From an uncultured Eubacteriales bacterium (lineage in GTDB: Bacteria > Bacillota > Clostridia > Oscillospirales > Oscillospiraceae), in assembly GCA_934597725.1 (NCBI GenBank), contig CAKTSK010000010.1, positions 1-63,979 of the forward strand: a DNA stretch of 63,979 nucleotides, given 5' to 3'. Shown here one piece after another: positions 48,028-57,677 of this stretch; the first letter of the stretch is position 1; every line of letters starts with the position of its first letter. Under the pieces are notes generated by a model, which did no database searches, was not told the DNA's origin, and saw nothing but the letters and a program-made list of their open reading frames with translations. A program made the position numbers and the translations under genes.

Positions 48028-49827
48028 TTACAGGTCGCTGTCTTTCAGTTTCTCCTCCACGACCTTCTGGAGCATGGCCTGGAAGGCGTCAAAGGACATG
48101 GCCCCCAGGTCGCCGGCGGTGCGGTGCCGGGGAGAAACGGTGCCGTCCTCCATGTCCCGGTCGCCCACGACCACCATGTAGGGGACCTTTTCCAGCTGGG
48201 CCTCCCGGATCTTCTTGCCGATCTTCTCGTTGCGGTAGTCCACCTCGGCCCGGTAGCCCTGCTGGTTCAGGGTCTTGGCCAGGTCGGCGCAGTAGTCGCT
48301 GGCCCGGTCGGTGACGGGCAGGAAGCGGACCTGCTCCGGCGCCATCCAGCAGGGCAGCGCGCCGGCGTACTTCTCGATGAGCAGGGCCAGGGTGCGCTCG
48401 TAGCAGCCCATGGAGGTGCGGTGGATGATATAGGGCCGGGCCTTCTGGCCGTCCACGTCCACATATTCCATGCCGAACTTCTCGGCCAGGAGCATGTCGA
48501 TCTGGATGGTGATGAGGGTGTCCTCCTTGCCGAAGACGTTCTTGATCTGAATGTCCAGCTTGGGGCCGTAGAAGGCGGCCTCGTCGATGCCCACGGTGTA
48601 GTTCACGCCCAGGTCGTCCAGGATCTCTCCCATCACCTGCTGGGCATGGGCCCACTGCTCGGGCGTGCCCTCATACTTGTCGGTGTTGTTGGGGTCCCAC
48701 TGGGAGAAGCGGAAGGAGCAGTCCTCCTTCAGGCCCAGGGTCTCCAGGCAGTAGTTGGCCAGCTCGAAGCAGCCGCGGAACTCCTCTTCCAGCTGCTCGG
48801 GGCGGAGGATCAGGTGGCCCTCGGAGATGGTGAACTGGCGCACCCGGATCAGGCCGTGCATCTCGCCGGAGTCCTCATTGCGGAACAGGGTGGACGTCTC
48901 GCCCAGCCGCATGGGCAGGTCCCGGTAGGAGCGGCCCCGGTTGAGGAAGACCTGATACTGGAAGGGGCAGGTCATGGGCCGCAGGGCGAAGCACTCCTTG
49001 GTCTCGTCCTCCGGGTCACCCAGCACGAACATGCCGTCCAGGTAGTGGTCCCAGTGGCCGGAGATGCGGTACAGGTCCCGCTTGGCCATGAGGGGGGTCT
49101 TGGTCAGCTGATAGCCCCGTCTGGCCTCCTCGTCCTCGATCCAGCGCTGGAGGATCTGGATGACCTTGGCGCCCTTGGGCAGCAGGATGGGCAGGCCCTG
49201 GCCGATGACGTCCACAGTGGTGAAGTATTCCAGCTCCCGGCCCAGCTTGTTGTGGTCCCGCTTCCGGGCCTCTTCCTGCTGCTTCAGATAAGCGTCCAGC
49301 TCATCCTTCTTGGGGAAGGCGATGCCGTAGATCCGCTGGAGGGTCTGGCGGTTGGAGTCCCCCCGCCAATAGGCGGCGTTGCAGGCGGTGAGCTTGATGC
49401 CGTTGCCCTTGATGCGCCCGGTGGAGTCCAGGTGGGGGCCGGCGCACAGGTCGGTGAACTCGCCCTGGCGGTAGAAGGAGATGACGGCGTCCTCGGGCAG
49501 GTCGTTGATAAGCTCCACCTTATAGGGCTCGCCCTTCTCCTCCATGAACTGGATGGCCTCGGCCCGGGGCAGCTCAAAGCGCTCCAGCTTCAGCTTCTCC
49601 TTGCAGATCTTCCGCATCTCGGCTTCCAGCTCGGCCAGCTGGGCCTCGGAGAAGGGGGTGGGGGTGTCGAAGTCGTAGTAGAACCCGTTCTCGATGGACG
49701 GGCCGATGGCCAGCTTCACCTCGGGGTGCAGGCGCTTCATGGCCTGGGCCAGCACATGGGAACAGGTGTGCCAATAGGTCTGGCGGTACTCGGGATTTTC
49801 AAAGGTATACAGGTTTGCGTCCGACAT
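48028..49827 (-). CDS. thrS: Threonyl-tRNA synthetase without TGS domain
   Basis: 599 residues. Charges tRNA-Thr. The protein begins directly in the editing domain (HTCSHVLAQAM with the HxxxH zinc/editing motif) instead of with the ~60-residue TGS domain usual in bacteria (about 635-645 residues total). Catalytic core motif 2 is FRNEDSGEMHGLIRVRQFTI, the zinc Cys is in MTCPFQYQVF, and the anticodon-binding domain fills the last ~100 residues. The start ATG 49827 has AAGGAGG 8 bases upstream, so a longer protein is unlikely. It is preceded by a T-box leader. Confidence 0.95.
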   Translation of the reverse strand: MSDANLYTFENPEYRQTYWHTCSHVLAQAMKRLHPEVKLAIGPSIENGFYYDFDTPTPFSEAQLAELEAEMRKICKEKLKLERFELPRAEAIQFMEEKGEPYKVELINDLPEDAVISFYRQGEFTDLCAGPHLDSTGRIKGNGIKLTACNAAYWRGDSNRQTLQRIYGIAFPKKDELDAYLKQQEEARKRDHNKLGRELEYFTTVDVIGQGLPILLPKGAKVIQILQRWIEDEEARRGYQLTKTPLMAKRDLYRISGHWDHYLDGMFVLGDPEDETKECFALRPMTCPFQYQVFLNRGRSYRDLPMRLGETSTLFRNEDSGEMHGLIRVRQFTISEGHLILRPEQLEEEFRGCFELANYCLETLGLKEDCSFRFSQWDPNNTDKYEGTPEQWAHAQQVMGEILDDLGVNYTVGIDEAAFYGPKLDIQIKNVFGKEDTLITIQIDMLLAEKFGMEYVDVDGQKARPYIIHRTSMGCYERTLALLIEKYAGALPCWMAPEQVRFLPVTDRASDYCADLAKTLNQQGYRAEVDYRNEKIGKKIREAQLEKVPYMVVVGDRDMEDGTVSPRHRTAGDLGAMSFDAFQAMLQKVVEEKLKDSDL

Positions 49828-49860
49828 GGTTACGTTCCTCCTTGTGAAATTGGGGCAAAG

Positions 49861-50129
49861 AAAAATCCCGCCCCTGATGTTGGTTCAGGGGCGGGACAGT
49901 ACAAACTATCTCGCGGTTCCACCCTGCTTGCACAGGCCCTGGGGGTCTGTGCCGCTTCGTTGCCGCTGTAACGGGCGGTGCCCGGCCCAGCCTACTGCCC
50001 GGAGGGTTCGGTGGGCGGCTCGGGGAAGGTGCTTGGCCCGGACCTGTCACGCGGGGGGACTTTCAGCCCATGGTCCTCCCTCTCTGTGCGCCGGTCCGGG
50101 AAAGGGTCCCGTCGCAGCCGGTTTCTGAT
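49861..50129 (-). ncRNA. T-box leader (threonine specifier ACC)
   Basis: Senses uncharged tRNA-Thr and controls read-through into thrS. Reading leftward: AGAGAGGGAGG GA-motif, then the specifier ACC at 50012-50010 followed by GAAC and AGTAGGC, then the T-box TGGAACCGCG (49921-49912), and the terminator stem with arms 49896-49885 and 49877-49866 followed by T5. The order and motifs match class I T-boxes. Confidence 0.92.
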
Positions 50130-50135
50130 GACTGC

Positions 50136-50164
50136 ATTATATGCTCGCTTCCGCCAAATGTCAA
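50136..50164 (-). promoter_or_regulatory. Promoter for the T-box/thrS unit
   Basis: Leftward: TTGACA (50164-50159), 17-base spacer, TATAAT (50141-50136). A perfect match to the SigA consensus, 29 bases after polC. Confidence 0.9.
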
Positions 50165-50192
50165 GAGGCCAGCCCGGCACTTTTCCCGGGAC

Positions 50193-53100
50193 TCAGCCAA
50201 AGAGGCTGATCTGGCTGGTCTCCGGCATGGCGCCCAAGGCCCCGGCGTCCCGCAGCTGCTCCACATGGGTCTTGGAGACCTTGGGGCAGGCGGCCAGCAG
50301 CTCCTCCTGGGAGATGAAGGTCCGCCCCTGCCGGTTCTCCACGATGGAGATGGCCGCCGTCTCCCCCAGGCCGGGGATGGCGGTGAAGGGGGGCAGCAGG
50401 GTCCCCGCCTCCTGGTCCATGAGGAACTTGGTGGCGTCGGAGCGGTACAGATCCATGGGGGCAAAGGAGAAGCCCCGCAGGTAGAACTCGTAGCACACCT
50501 CCAGGGTGACCAGCATGTCCTCTTCCACGGCAGCGGCCCCCTTCTCCTTGGCCTCGATCTCCTTCATCTTCTGCTTGCAGACCTCCATCCCCTGGCACAT
50601 GCAGGTGGCGTCGATGGCCTTGGCCCGGATGGAGAAATAGGCCGCATAAAAGGCCAGGGGCCGGTGGACCTTGAACCATGCGATGCGGAAGGCCATCATC
50701 ACATAGGCCACTGCGTGGGCTTTGGGGAAGAGGTAGCCGATCTTGGCCAGGGAGTCGATGTACCAGTCGGGGACGTTGGCCGCCCGCATGGCCTCTTCCC
50801 AGCCGTCCTGGAAGCCGTTCTTCTTCACCTTCCCCTTCCGCACTGCCTCCATGATGTCAAAGGCCATCTTGGGCTCCACCCCCTGCTCCATCAGATAGAG
50901 CATGATGTCGTCCCGGCAGCCCACGGTGGAGTCAACGGTGGCCGTGCCGGAGACGATGAGGTCCCGGGCGTTGCCCAGCCACACGTCGGTGCCGTGGGAG
51001 AAGCCGGAGAGGCGGATGAGGGTGTTGAACCGCTCCGGCTGGGTGTCGCAGAGCATCTGGCGGGTGAACTTCGTGTTGAACTCCGGCACCGCCACCGCCC
51101 CGGTGGGGCCTAGAATGGGGTCGTTCTCGTAGCCCAGGGGGGCGGAGTTGGTGAAGATGGTCATGGTGTCTTTGTCGTCCAGGGGGATCTGCTGGGCGTT
51201 GACCCCGGTGAGGTCCTCCATCATGCGGATCATGGTGGGGTCGTCGTGGCCCAGCATGTCCAGCTTGAGCAGGTTGTCCTCCATCTTGTGGTAGTCAAAG
51301 TGGGTGGTGATGATGTCGGTGCCTGTGTCGTCGGCCGGGTGCTGGACGGGGCAGAAATCATAGATCTCCCGGTCCTGGGGGATGACCACCATGCCGCCGG
51401 GGTGCTGGCCGGTGGTCCGGCGGACCCCGGTGCAGCCCAGCGCCAGGCGGTTTTCCTCGGCCTTGGTCACCTGTAAGCCCCGGGCCGCCAGGTAGTTTTT
51501 CACATAGCCGTAGGCGGTCTTTTCCGCCACCGTTCCGATGGTCCCGGCCCGGAACACATGGCCCTCGCCAAAGAGCTCAAAGGTGTATTTGTGGGCGTTG
51601 GCCTGATACTCGCCGGAGAAGTTCAGGTCGATGTCCGGCACCTTTTTGCCGCCGTAGCCCAGGAAGGTCTCGAAGGGGATGTTGAAGCCGTCCTTCACAT
51701 ACGGGGTCCCGCAGACCGGGCACACCCCGTCGGGCATGTCCGCCCCGCAGCCGTAGCCCTCCCCGGCGGCAAAATCCGCGTGCTTGCACTGGGGGCAGCG
51801 GTAATGGGGCGGCAGGGAGTTGACCTCGGTGATGCCCGACAGGAAGGCCACGATGGACGACCCCACCGAGCCTCGGGACCCCACCAGATAGCCATGCTCC
51901 AGCGAGTTCTGCACCAGCTTCTGGGCCGACATATAGATCACGTCATACTTTCGCTCGATGATGCCCGGCAGCTCCAGCTCGATCCGGTCCTTGACGATCT
52001 GGGGCGGGTCCTCGCCGTACAGCTCGTGGGCCTTGTCCCAGACCAGGTTGAACAGCTCCTCGGCGGAGTTTTCCAGCTTGGGGGCAAACAGGCCGTCGGG
52101 CAGCGGCTTGACCTCCTCGCACCAGGAGGCCACCAGATTGGTGTTGGTCACCACCACCTCATAGGCTTTCTTGGCCCCCAGATAGGCAAACTCCTCCAGC
52201 ATCTCCTGGGTGGTGCGGAAGTACAGGGGGTTGGGAGCGTCGGCGTCGTCAAAGCCCTTGGTGTCCAGCAGAACGCGGCGGTAGGCCTCGTCCTCCGGGT
52301 CCAGGAAGTGGACGTCTCCGGTGGCGCAGACGGGCTTGCCCAGCTCCTCGCCCAGGCGGACCACCATGCGGTTCCAGTTGCGGATCTGTTCGGGGTCCTT
52401 GGCAATGGACTTGCCGTTTTTATCCGGGCGGAGCATGAAGGCGTTGTTGGACAGGGGCTGGATCTCCAGGTAGTCATACCAGGAGGCGATGCGGCGCAGC
52501 TCCTCCCAGTCCTTGCCCCGCAGGATGGCCTGGTAAAGCTCCCCGGCCTCGCAGGCCGAGCCCAGGATTAGGCCCTCCCGGTTGCGGTTGATCTCGCTCT
52601 TGGGCATGATGGGAAAGCGCTTGAAATATTCCAGGTGGGACAGGGAGATGAGTTTATACAAATTCCGCAGCCCCGTCTGGTTCTTGGCCAGCACGATCAG
52701 GTGCTTGGGCATCCGCCGGGCCTTGCCCAGGGAGCTGGTCCGCGCCAGGGCGGGGTTGATCTGCTGCAAGGTCTGAACGCCCCGGTCCCGGAGCATCTGG
52801 ATCATGGGCACCAGCATATAGCCCACCATGGCCGCGTCGTCCGAGGCCCGGTGGTGGTTGAAGTCCGGCAGGTTCAGGTGGCGGCAGACTACGTCCAGCT
52901 TGTACTTGCCCAGCTCCGGCAGCAGGTTCTGGGCCAGTGGCAGGGTGTCCAGAAAGGTGGGCGTGAAGTCGATGCCGTAGTTCCGGCACCCGGCCCGGAG
53001 AAAGCCGATGTCAAATTCCGCATTGTGCGCGGCCAGGGGGCGGCCGTCCGCAAAGGCCAGAAAGGCCCGGATGGCCTCCTCCTGGCTGGGGGCTCCCACC

Positions 53101-54359
53101 AGCATATCGTCGGTGATGCCGGTGAGCTGGACGATGTTGGGGGCCAGCCGCCGCTGGGGGTCGGCAAAGGTCTGGAACCGTTCCTTGATCTCTCCCCCCT
53201 CCAGGACCACCGCGCCGATCTCCGTGATCACGTCGTCTGTCTTGCTCAGGCCGGTGGTCTCCAGGTCAAAGCAGACGATGGCCTCGTCCAGGTCCTGCTC
53301 CTGGCTGCCCCGGATGGTCAGGCGGTCGTCCACGTCGTTGACGTAATAGGCCTCGGTCCCCAGCAGGACCTTGATCTTCCCCTTCCCCGCGCTCCAGGCA
53401 TCGGGGAAGGACTGGGCCACGCCGTGGTCCGTCACGGCCACAGCAGGGTGGCCCCAGGAGATGGCCCGCTTCACCACGTCCTTGGTGTCGGTGAGGGCGT
53501 CCATGAGGGACATCTTGGTGTGCAGGTGGAGCTCCACCCGCTTTTCCGGGGCCTCGTCCTTCTTCACGAGCTTCTCCGCCGTCTCAATGATCAGCGGTTC
53601 CAGGACCATGTCGTTGTCAAAGCGGTTCAGGTTCAGCCGGCCGGAGATCTTCAGGTGCATCCCGGTCTTGACCCCGTCTACAATGGGCCGTCCCTCGTCC
53701 CCGGGCAGGAATTTGCTCACCCGGATGGAGCTGGTGTAGTCGGTCACGTCGAAGCTGATCACCCACGCATTGCGCTTTTTCAGCTCCCGGTGCTCCACGG
53801 CAAAGACGTCCCCCTCCACCGTGACCACGCCCATGTCCAGCTCCAGGGTGTTCATGGGGCGGGGCGCTTTCTTGATCTTCCGGGGGCCGTAGATCCGCCG
53901 GACGGGGCTGCCCCGGTCCTCTTTCCCGGCGGTCATGGCCTGCCGCATGGCCTGCTGGCGCAGGGCCTCGGTCTGGCGGAACAGCCGTTCCTGCTCCGAC
54001 AGCGGCGGTTCCGCCTCCTGCTGGGGGGTGGGGTCTGCCGGTTCTTCTGCCGGAGGCTGCGGCGGCGCCTCTGCCGGGGCCTCTGCGGGCGCCGGAGCCT
54101 CCTCCGGCGCAGCCGGCGGACAGCAGGCGGGGTAAAGGCGCACGGCCGTCAGCCCATAGACCTGGGCCAGGGCCGCGCTCACCTGGGCCAGCAGGTCCTC
54201 CGGCGGCAGGGCAGGACAAAGCAGCTGGGCCTCGATGGTCCGGCTGTGACGGTCCAGCACCGCCCCGGTGACCAGCCAGCCCTCCAGGGCAGCGGCCAGT
54301 TCCGGGGCGGGATGGTATTGCACAAACATCTCCAAAAATGGCAGGTGTTTTTCTGGCAT
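50193..54359 (-). CDS. polC: DNA polymerase III alpha subunit, Gram-positive type (PolC)
   Basis: 1388 residues. Main replicative polymerase of low-GC Gram-positive bacteria. The N-terminal domain (1-100) is followed by a proline/alanine/glutamate-rich linker (about 85-120), an OB fold (about 170-265), PHP part 1 with ELHLHTKMSLMDALTD near 277, and an inserted DEDDh proofreading exonuclease beginning VCFDLETTGLSKTDD near 366. Then come PHP part 2, the zinc motif CPQCKHADF/CPVCGTPYV (about 855-890), the polymerase Asp pair in PDIDLNFSG (near 908), and a C-terminal HhH. Complete. Last gene of the pyrH-to-polC operon. Confidence 0.97.
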   Translation of the reverse strand: MPEKHLPFLEMFVQYHPAPELAAALEGWLVTGAVLDRHSRTIEAQLLCPALPPEDLLAQVSAALAQVYGLTAVRLYPACCPPAAPEEAPAPAEAPAEAPPQPPAEEPADPTPQQEAEPPLSEQERLFRQTEALRQQAMRQAMTAGKEDRGSPVRRIYGPRKIKKAPRPMNTLELDMGVVTVEGDVFAVEHRELKKRNAWVISFDVTDYTSSIRVSKFLPGDEGRPIVDGVKTGMHLKISGRLNLNRFDNDMVLEPLIIETAEKLVKKDEAPEKRVELHLHTKMSLMDALTDTKDVVKRAISWGHPAVAVTDHGVAQSFPDAWSAGKGKIKVLLGTEAYYVNDVDDRLTIRGSQEQDLDEAIVCFDLETTGLSKTDDVITEIGAVVLEGGEIKERFQTFADPQRRLAPNIVQLTGITDDMLVGAPSQEEAIRAFLAFADGRPLAAHNAEFDIGFLRAGCRNYGIDFTPTFLDTLPLAQNLLPELGKYKLDVVCRHLNLPDFNHHRASDDAAMVGYMLVPMIQMLRDRGVQTLQQINPALARTSSLGKARRMPKHLIVLAKNQTGLRNLYKLISLSHLEYFKRFPIMPKSEINRNREGLILGSACEAGELYQAILRGKDWEELRRIASWYDYLEIQPLSNNAFMLRPDKNGKSIAKDPEQIRNWNRMVVRLGEELGKPVCATGDVHFLDPEDEAYRRVLLDTKGFDDADAPNPLYFRTTQEMLEEFAYLGAKKAYEVVVTNTNLVASWCEEVKPLPDGLFAPKLENSAEELFNLVWDKAHELYGEDPPQIVKDRIELELPGIIERKYDVIYMSAQKLVQNSLEHGYLVGSRGSVGSSIVAFLSGITEVNSLPPHYRCPQCKHADFAAGEGYGCGADMPDGVCPVCGTPYVKDGFNIPFETFLGYGGKKVPDIDLNFSGEYQANAHKYTFELFGEGHVFRAGTIGTVAEKTAYGYVKNYLAARGLQVTKAEENRLALGCTGVRRTTGQHPGGMVVIPQDREIYDFCPVQHPADDTGTDIITTHFDYHKMEDNLLKLDMLGHDDPTMIRMMEDLTGVNAQQIPLDDKDTMTIFTNSAPLGYENDPILGPTGAVAVPEFNTKFTRQMLCDTQPERFNTLIRLSGFSHGTDVWLGNARDLIVSGTATVDSTVGCRDDIMLYLMEQGVEPKMAFDIMEAVRKGKVKKNGFQDGWEEAMRAANVPDWYIDSLAKIGYLFPKAHAVAYVMMAFRIAWFKVHRPLAFYAAYFSIRAKAIDATCMCQGMEVCKQKMKEIEAKEKGAAAVEEDMLVTLEVCYEFYLRGFSFAPMDLYRSDATKFLMDQEAGTLLPPFTAIPGLGETAAISIVENRQGRTFISQEELLAACPKVSKTHVEQLRDAGALGAMPETSQISLFG

Positions 54360-54390
54360 AATGAGGCTTCCTTTCTCTGGGTTTCCGCGG

Positions 54391-55431
54391 TCAGGGCAGC
54401 TGGTCGATCAGGGCCATCAGCTCGTCCAGCAGCTCCTCCTGGGGGACCTGCTTGAGGACCTCCCCGTGCCGGAAGAGCAGCCCCTTGCCGTTGCCGCCGG
54501 CAATGCCTACGTCGGCGGCAGCCGCCTCGCCGGGGCCGTTGACCGGGCAGCCCATCACCGCCACGGTGATGGGTTTGGTCACGGTCTTGAGCCGTTCCTC
54601 CACCGCCTGGGCCAGGGGGATCAGGTCGATCCTGGTCCGGCCGCAGGTGGGGCAGGCGATGAGGTCCGGCCCTTCCCGGCGCAGGCCGATGGCCTTGAGG
54701 ATGTCCCGGGCGGCATAGATCTCCTCCACCGGGTCGGCGGTGAGGGTCACCCGCAGGGTGTCGCCGATGCCCAGGGCCAGCAGACCGCCGATGCCGGCGG
54801 CCGATTTCAGGGTGCCCATGCGGACGGTCCCCGCCTCGGTGACGCCCAGGTGAAGGGGGTAGTCTGCCTGCTGGTGCATGAGCTGATAGGCCCCCATGGT
54901 GACGGGCACCGAGGAGGATTTCAGCGAGATGCAGATCTCGTCAAAGTCATAGCGGTTGAGCAGGGCAATGTGGCCAAAGGCCGACTCCACCAGGGCCTGG
55001 GGCGTCACGCCCCCGTACTTGGCCAAAATGGGCTTTTCCAGGGAGCCGCCGTTGACCCCGATGCGGATGGGGATGTTTTTCCGGGCGCAGGCCAGGGCCA
55101 CCGCCTTCACCCGGTCCGCCCCGCCGATGTTGCCGGGGTTGATACGGACCTTGTCCGCCCCGGCCTCGATGCACTCCAGGGCCAGACGGTAATCAAAGTG
55201 GATGTCCACCACCAGCGGCAGGTCGATCTGTTCCTTGATCTTCCCCACGGCCTTGGCCGCAGCCAGATCCGGCACGGCCACCCGGACGATCTGGCAGCCC
55301 GCCGCCGCCAGCCGGCGGATCTGGGCCACCGTGGCCGTGACATCGTGGGTGGGGGTATTGGTCATGGACTGGATGCTTACCGGCGCGCCGCCCCCCACAG
55401 GCAGGCCGCCCACCAGGATCTGTTTGCTCAT
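54391..55431 (-). CDS. ispG: 4-hydroxy-3-methylbut-2-enyl diphosphate synthase
   Basis: 346 residues. Penultimate step of the MEP isoprenoid pathway, using a [4Fe-4S] cluster. The N-terminal TIM barrel (SIQSMTNTPTHDV, VVDIHFDYRLAL, VRINPGNIGG) is followed by the cluster domain (ACPTCGRTRIDL and MGCPVNGPGEA). The ATG shares one base with the rseP stop (TGATG), so the genes are coupled. Confidence 0.96.
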   Translation of the reverse strand: MSKQILVGGLPVGGGAPVSIQSMTNTPTHDVTATVAQIRRLAAAGCQIVRVAVPDLAAAKAVGKIKEQIDLPLVVDIHFDYRLALECIEAGADKVRINPGNIGGADRVKAVALACARKNIPIRIGVNGGSLEKPILAKYGGVTPQALVESAFGHIALLNRYDFDEICISLKSSSVPVTMGAYQLMHQQADYPLHLGVTEAGTVRMGTLKSAAGIGGLLALGIGDTLRVTLTADPVEEIYAARDILKAIGLRREGPDLIACPTCGRTRIDLIPLAQAVEERLKTVTKPITVAVMGCPVNGPGEAAAADVGIAGGNGKGLLFRHGEVLKQVPQEELLDELMALIDQLP

Positions 55432-56495
55432 CAGTTCACCAACTTCCAAACGTCGCTGAAGGTGACGGCCACCATCAGCAGGATGAGAAGGACAAAGCCC
55501 ACCCCGTTGATCCACGCCGTGTACTTGGCGGGGATCTTCTGCCCGGAGAAGTGGAACCAGATCTCCTCTGCCAGCAGCAGGAAGATCCGCCCGCCGTCCA
55601 GGGCGGGGATGGGCAGCAAATTCATGATCGCCAGATTCACGGCGATCAGCGCAATGATATAACACACGTTCAGCAGACCGGTGGTCATGCTTCCCCCCTG
55701 GCTGCCGGCCTGGCCCAGATAGGAGACGATACCCACCGGCCCGGACATCTCCTGCAGGCCCACCTGACCGCTCACCAGCATCCCCAGCCCGGACCAGACC
55801 GCTTTGGCAAAATAGCCGCAGGTGTACCAGCTCTGGCGCAGCAGGCCGGGCAGGGTGATCTCCTCCACGGTGAAGTAGATGCCGTACATGGTCACCTGCT
55901 GTCCCTCCACCGTGTAGCTCCGGGGCGTCAGCGGCAGGTCCTCCAGGACCACCCGCTGGCCGGCCCGCTCCACCACCAGGTCCATCGTGTCGTGGCCGGC
56001 GGCGGTGCTGAGCTGGGCGCGCAGATCCTCATAGACCGTGATCCGGTGGCCGTTCACCGACAGGATGCGGTCTCCGGGCAGCAGCCCCTGTTCTCCGGCG
56101 CAGGGGAAGCCCTCGGCAAAGTCCTGGATCACCGGCGCGGTGTAGCTGCCGGCGGCCAGGAAAAACACCACCACCAGCAGAAACCCCGCCAGGAAGTTCA
56201 TGCCCGACCCGGCGGCCAGAATGATGATCTTCCGCCAGAGCGCTTTCCGGGCAAAGGCGCGGGGGTCATCCGTGGCCTCGTCCTCCCCTTCCATGGCGCA
56301 GTAGCCGCCCATGGGGAAGATCCGCAGGGAATACAGGGTCTCCCCCTTCTGCCGGGAGAGCAGGGCCGGGCCCATGCCGATGGAAAATTCATTGACCCGA
56401 ACGTCCAGGGCTTTGGCCGCCAGAAAATGCCCGCCCTCATGGACGGCAATGAGCAGGCCGAAGAACAGCAGACCAACGATGATATAAAGCAGCAA
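55431..56495 (-). CDS. rseP: Site-2 intramembrane metalloprotease RseP
   Basis: About 354 residues. Cleaves anti-sigma factors or signal-peptide remnants within the membrane. Zinc motif HEGGH (residues 19-23 in this numbering; the common form is HExGH, so Gly is in place of Leu), a PDZ domain (about 130-190) and the second catalytic motif NLLPIPALDGGR. Four TM helices. I favour TTG 56495, 6 bases after GAGGTG, because the first TM then starts at once as in relatives; GTG 56513 would add six residues without a ribosome-binding site. Confidence 0.92.
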   Translation of the reverse strand: MLLYIIVGLLFFGLLIAVHEGGHFLAAKALDVRVNEFSIGMGPALLSRQKGETLYSLRIFPMGGYCAMEGEDEATDDPRAFARKALWRKIIILAAGSGMNFLAGFLLVVVFFLAAGSYTAPVIQDFAEGFPCAGEQGLLPGDRILSVNGHRITVYEDLRAQLSTAAGHDTMDLVVERAGQRVVLEDLPLTPRSYTVEGQQVTMYGIYFTVEEITLPGLLRQSWYTCGYFAKAVWSGLGMLVSGQVGLQEMSGPVGIVSYLGQAGSQGGSMTTGLLNVCYIIALIAVNLAIMNLLPIPALDGGRIFLLLAEEIWFHFSGQKIPAKYTAWINGVGFVLLILLMVAVTFSDVWKLVN

Positions 56496-56537
56496 CTCAG
56501 TCACCTCAAGCACAAGACGGGGGCGGAAGGAGATCGG

Positions 56538-57677
56538 TCAGGGGCAGGCCGCCGCAGCGGCCCGGGCCGCCTGGTCTGCCTCGTAGATGCTCTCCAGGGT
56601 CAGCGCCGCCGCCCGGGGCACCGTGTCCAGCGCAGCCTCTACCACCCGGGGAATCCCCAAAAACGGCAGCTCTCCCGCCAGGAAGCGGGCCACCGCCACC
56701 TCGTTGGCGCCGTTGAGGATGGCCGGCGCCGTGCCGCCCTCCCGGGCGGCCCGGATGGCCAGGGCCAGACAGGGGAAGGCGTCCAGATCGGGCGAGGCAA
56801 AGGTCAGCTTTCCGGCCGTGAGCAGATCCAGCGGCGCAGCCGGTCCGGGGGTCCGGTCCGGCCAGGACAGGGCGTACTGAATGGGCAGGCGCATGTCGGG
56901 AGAGCCCAGCTGGGCAATGACGCTGTTGTCACAGTATTCCACCGCCGAGTGAAGTATGCTCTCCCGGTGGACCAGGATCTGGATCTTTTCCGGCCCCACG
57001 GCAAACAGGGACATGGCCTCCAGCAGCTCCAATCCCTTGTTCATGAGGGTGGCCGAGTCGATGGTCACCTTGGCTCCCATGGACCAGTTGGGGTGCTTGA
57101 GGGCCTGGGCAGGGGTCACCCCTTCCAGTGCCTGCCGGTCCCAGCCAAAGAAGGGACCGCCGGAGGCGGTGAGCAGGATGCGCTTGAGCTCCCTGCCGTG
57201 GCTGCCCTGCAGGCTCTGGAAGATCGCCGAGTGTTCCGAGTCCACCGGCACGATCTCCGCCCCGGTCTCTCTGGCCCGGGCCATGACCAGCGGGCCGGCA
57301 CAGACCAGGGTCTCCTTGTTGGCCAGGGCGATCCGCTTGCCGGTGTCGATGGCGGCCAGGGTGGGGGCCAGGCCGGCGATGCCCACCAGGGCCGTGACCG
57401 CCGTGTCCGCCTGGGGCAGCCGGGCGGCGGCCAGCACCCCCTCCTCCCCGGCCAGCACCTGGATGTCCGTGTCTGCCAGCCGGGACGCCAAAGCAGCGGC
57501 AGCGGTGGGGTCCGCGGCCGCTGCCAGGAGGGGGTGGAAGGTACGGGCCTGCTGTTCCAGCAGGTCGATGTTGTGATGGGCCGTGAGGGCCAGCACCCGG
57601 TGGCCGCAGGCTGCGGCCACCTCCAGGGTCTGGGTGCCGATGGACCCGGTAGAGCCCAGAATGGTCAGGTTTCTCAT
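56538..57677 (-). CDS. dxr: 1-deoxy-D-xylulose 5-phosphate reductoisomerase
   Basis: 379 residues. Second step of the MEP pathway. NADPH-binding start ILGSTGSIGTQTLEV, RIALANKETLV, and the metal/substrate region TIDSATLMNKGLE. The ATG overlaps the cdsA stop by 4 bases. Confidence 0.96.
   Translation of the reverse strand: MRNLTILGSTGSIGTQTLEVAAACGHRVLALTAHHNIDLLEQQARTFHPLLAAAADPTAAAALASRLADTDIQVLAGEEGVLAAARLPQADTAVTALVGIAGLAPTLAAIDTGKRIALANKETLVCAGPLVMARARETGAEIVPVDSEHSAIFQSLQGSHGRELKRILLTASGGPFFGWDRQALEGVTPAQALKHPNWSMGAKVTIDSATLMNKGLELLEAMSLFAVGPEKIQILVHRESILHSAVEYCDNSVIAQLGSPDMRLPIQYALSWPDRTPGPAAPLDLLTAGKLTFASPDLDAFPCLALAIRAAREGGTAPAILNGANEVAVARFLAGELPFLGIPRVVEAALDTVPRAAALTLESIYEADQAARAAAAACP

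Noticed and set aside
47797..49971. 724-codon open frame on the plus strand
   Set aside because: Antisense to thrS and the CDF gene, running through the T-box; composition typical of a shadow frame.
52635..54455. 606-codon open frame on the plus strand
   Set aside because: Antisense to polC; no recognisable domain or start signal.
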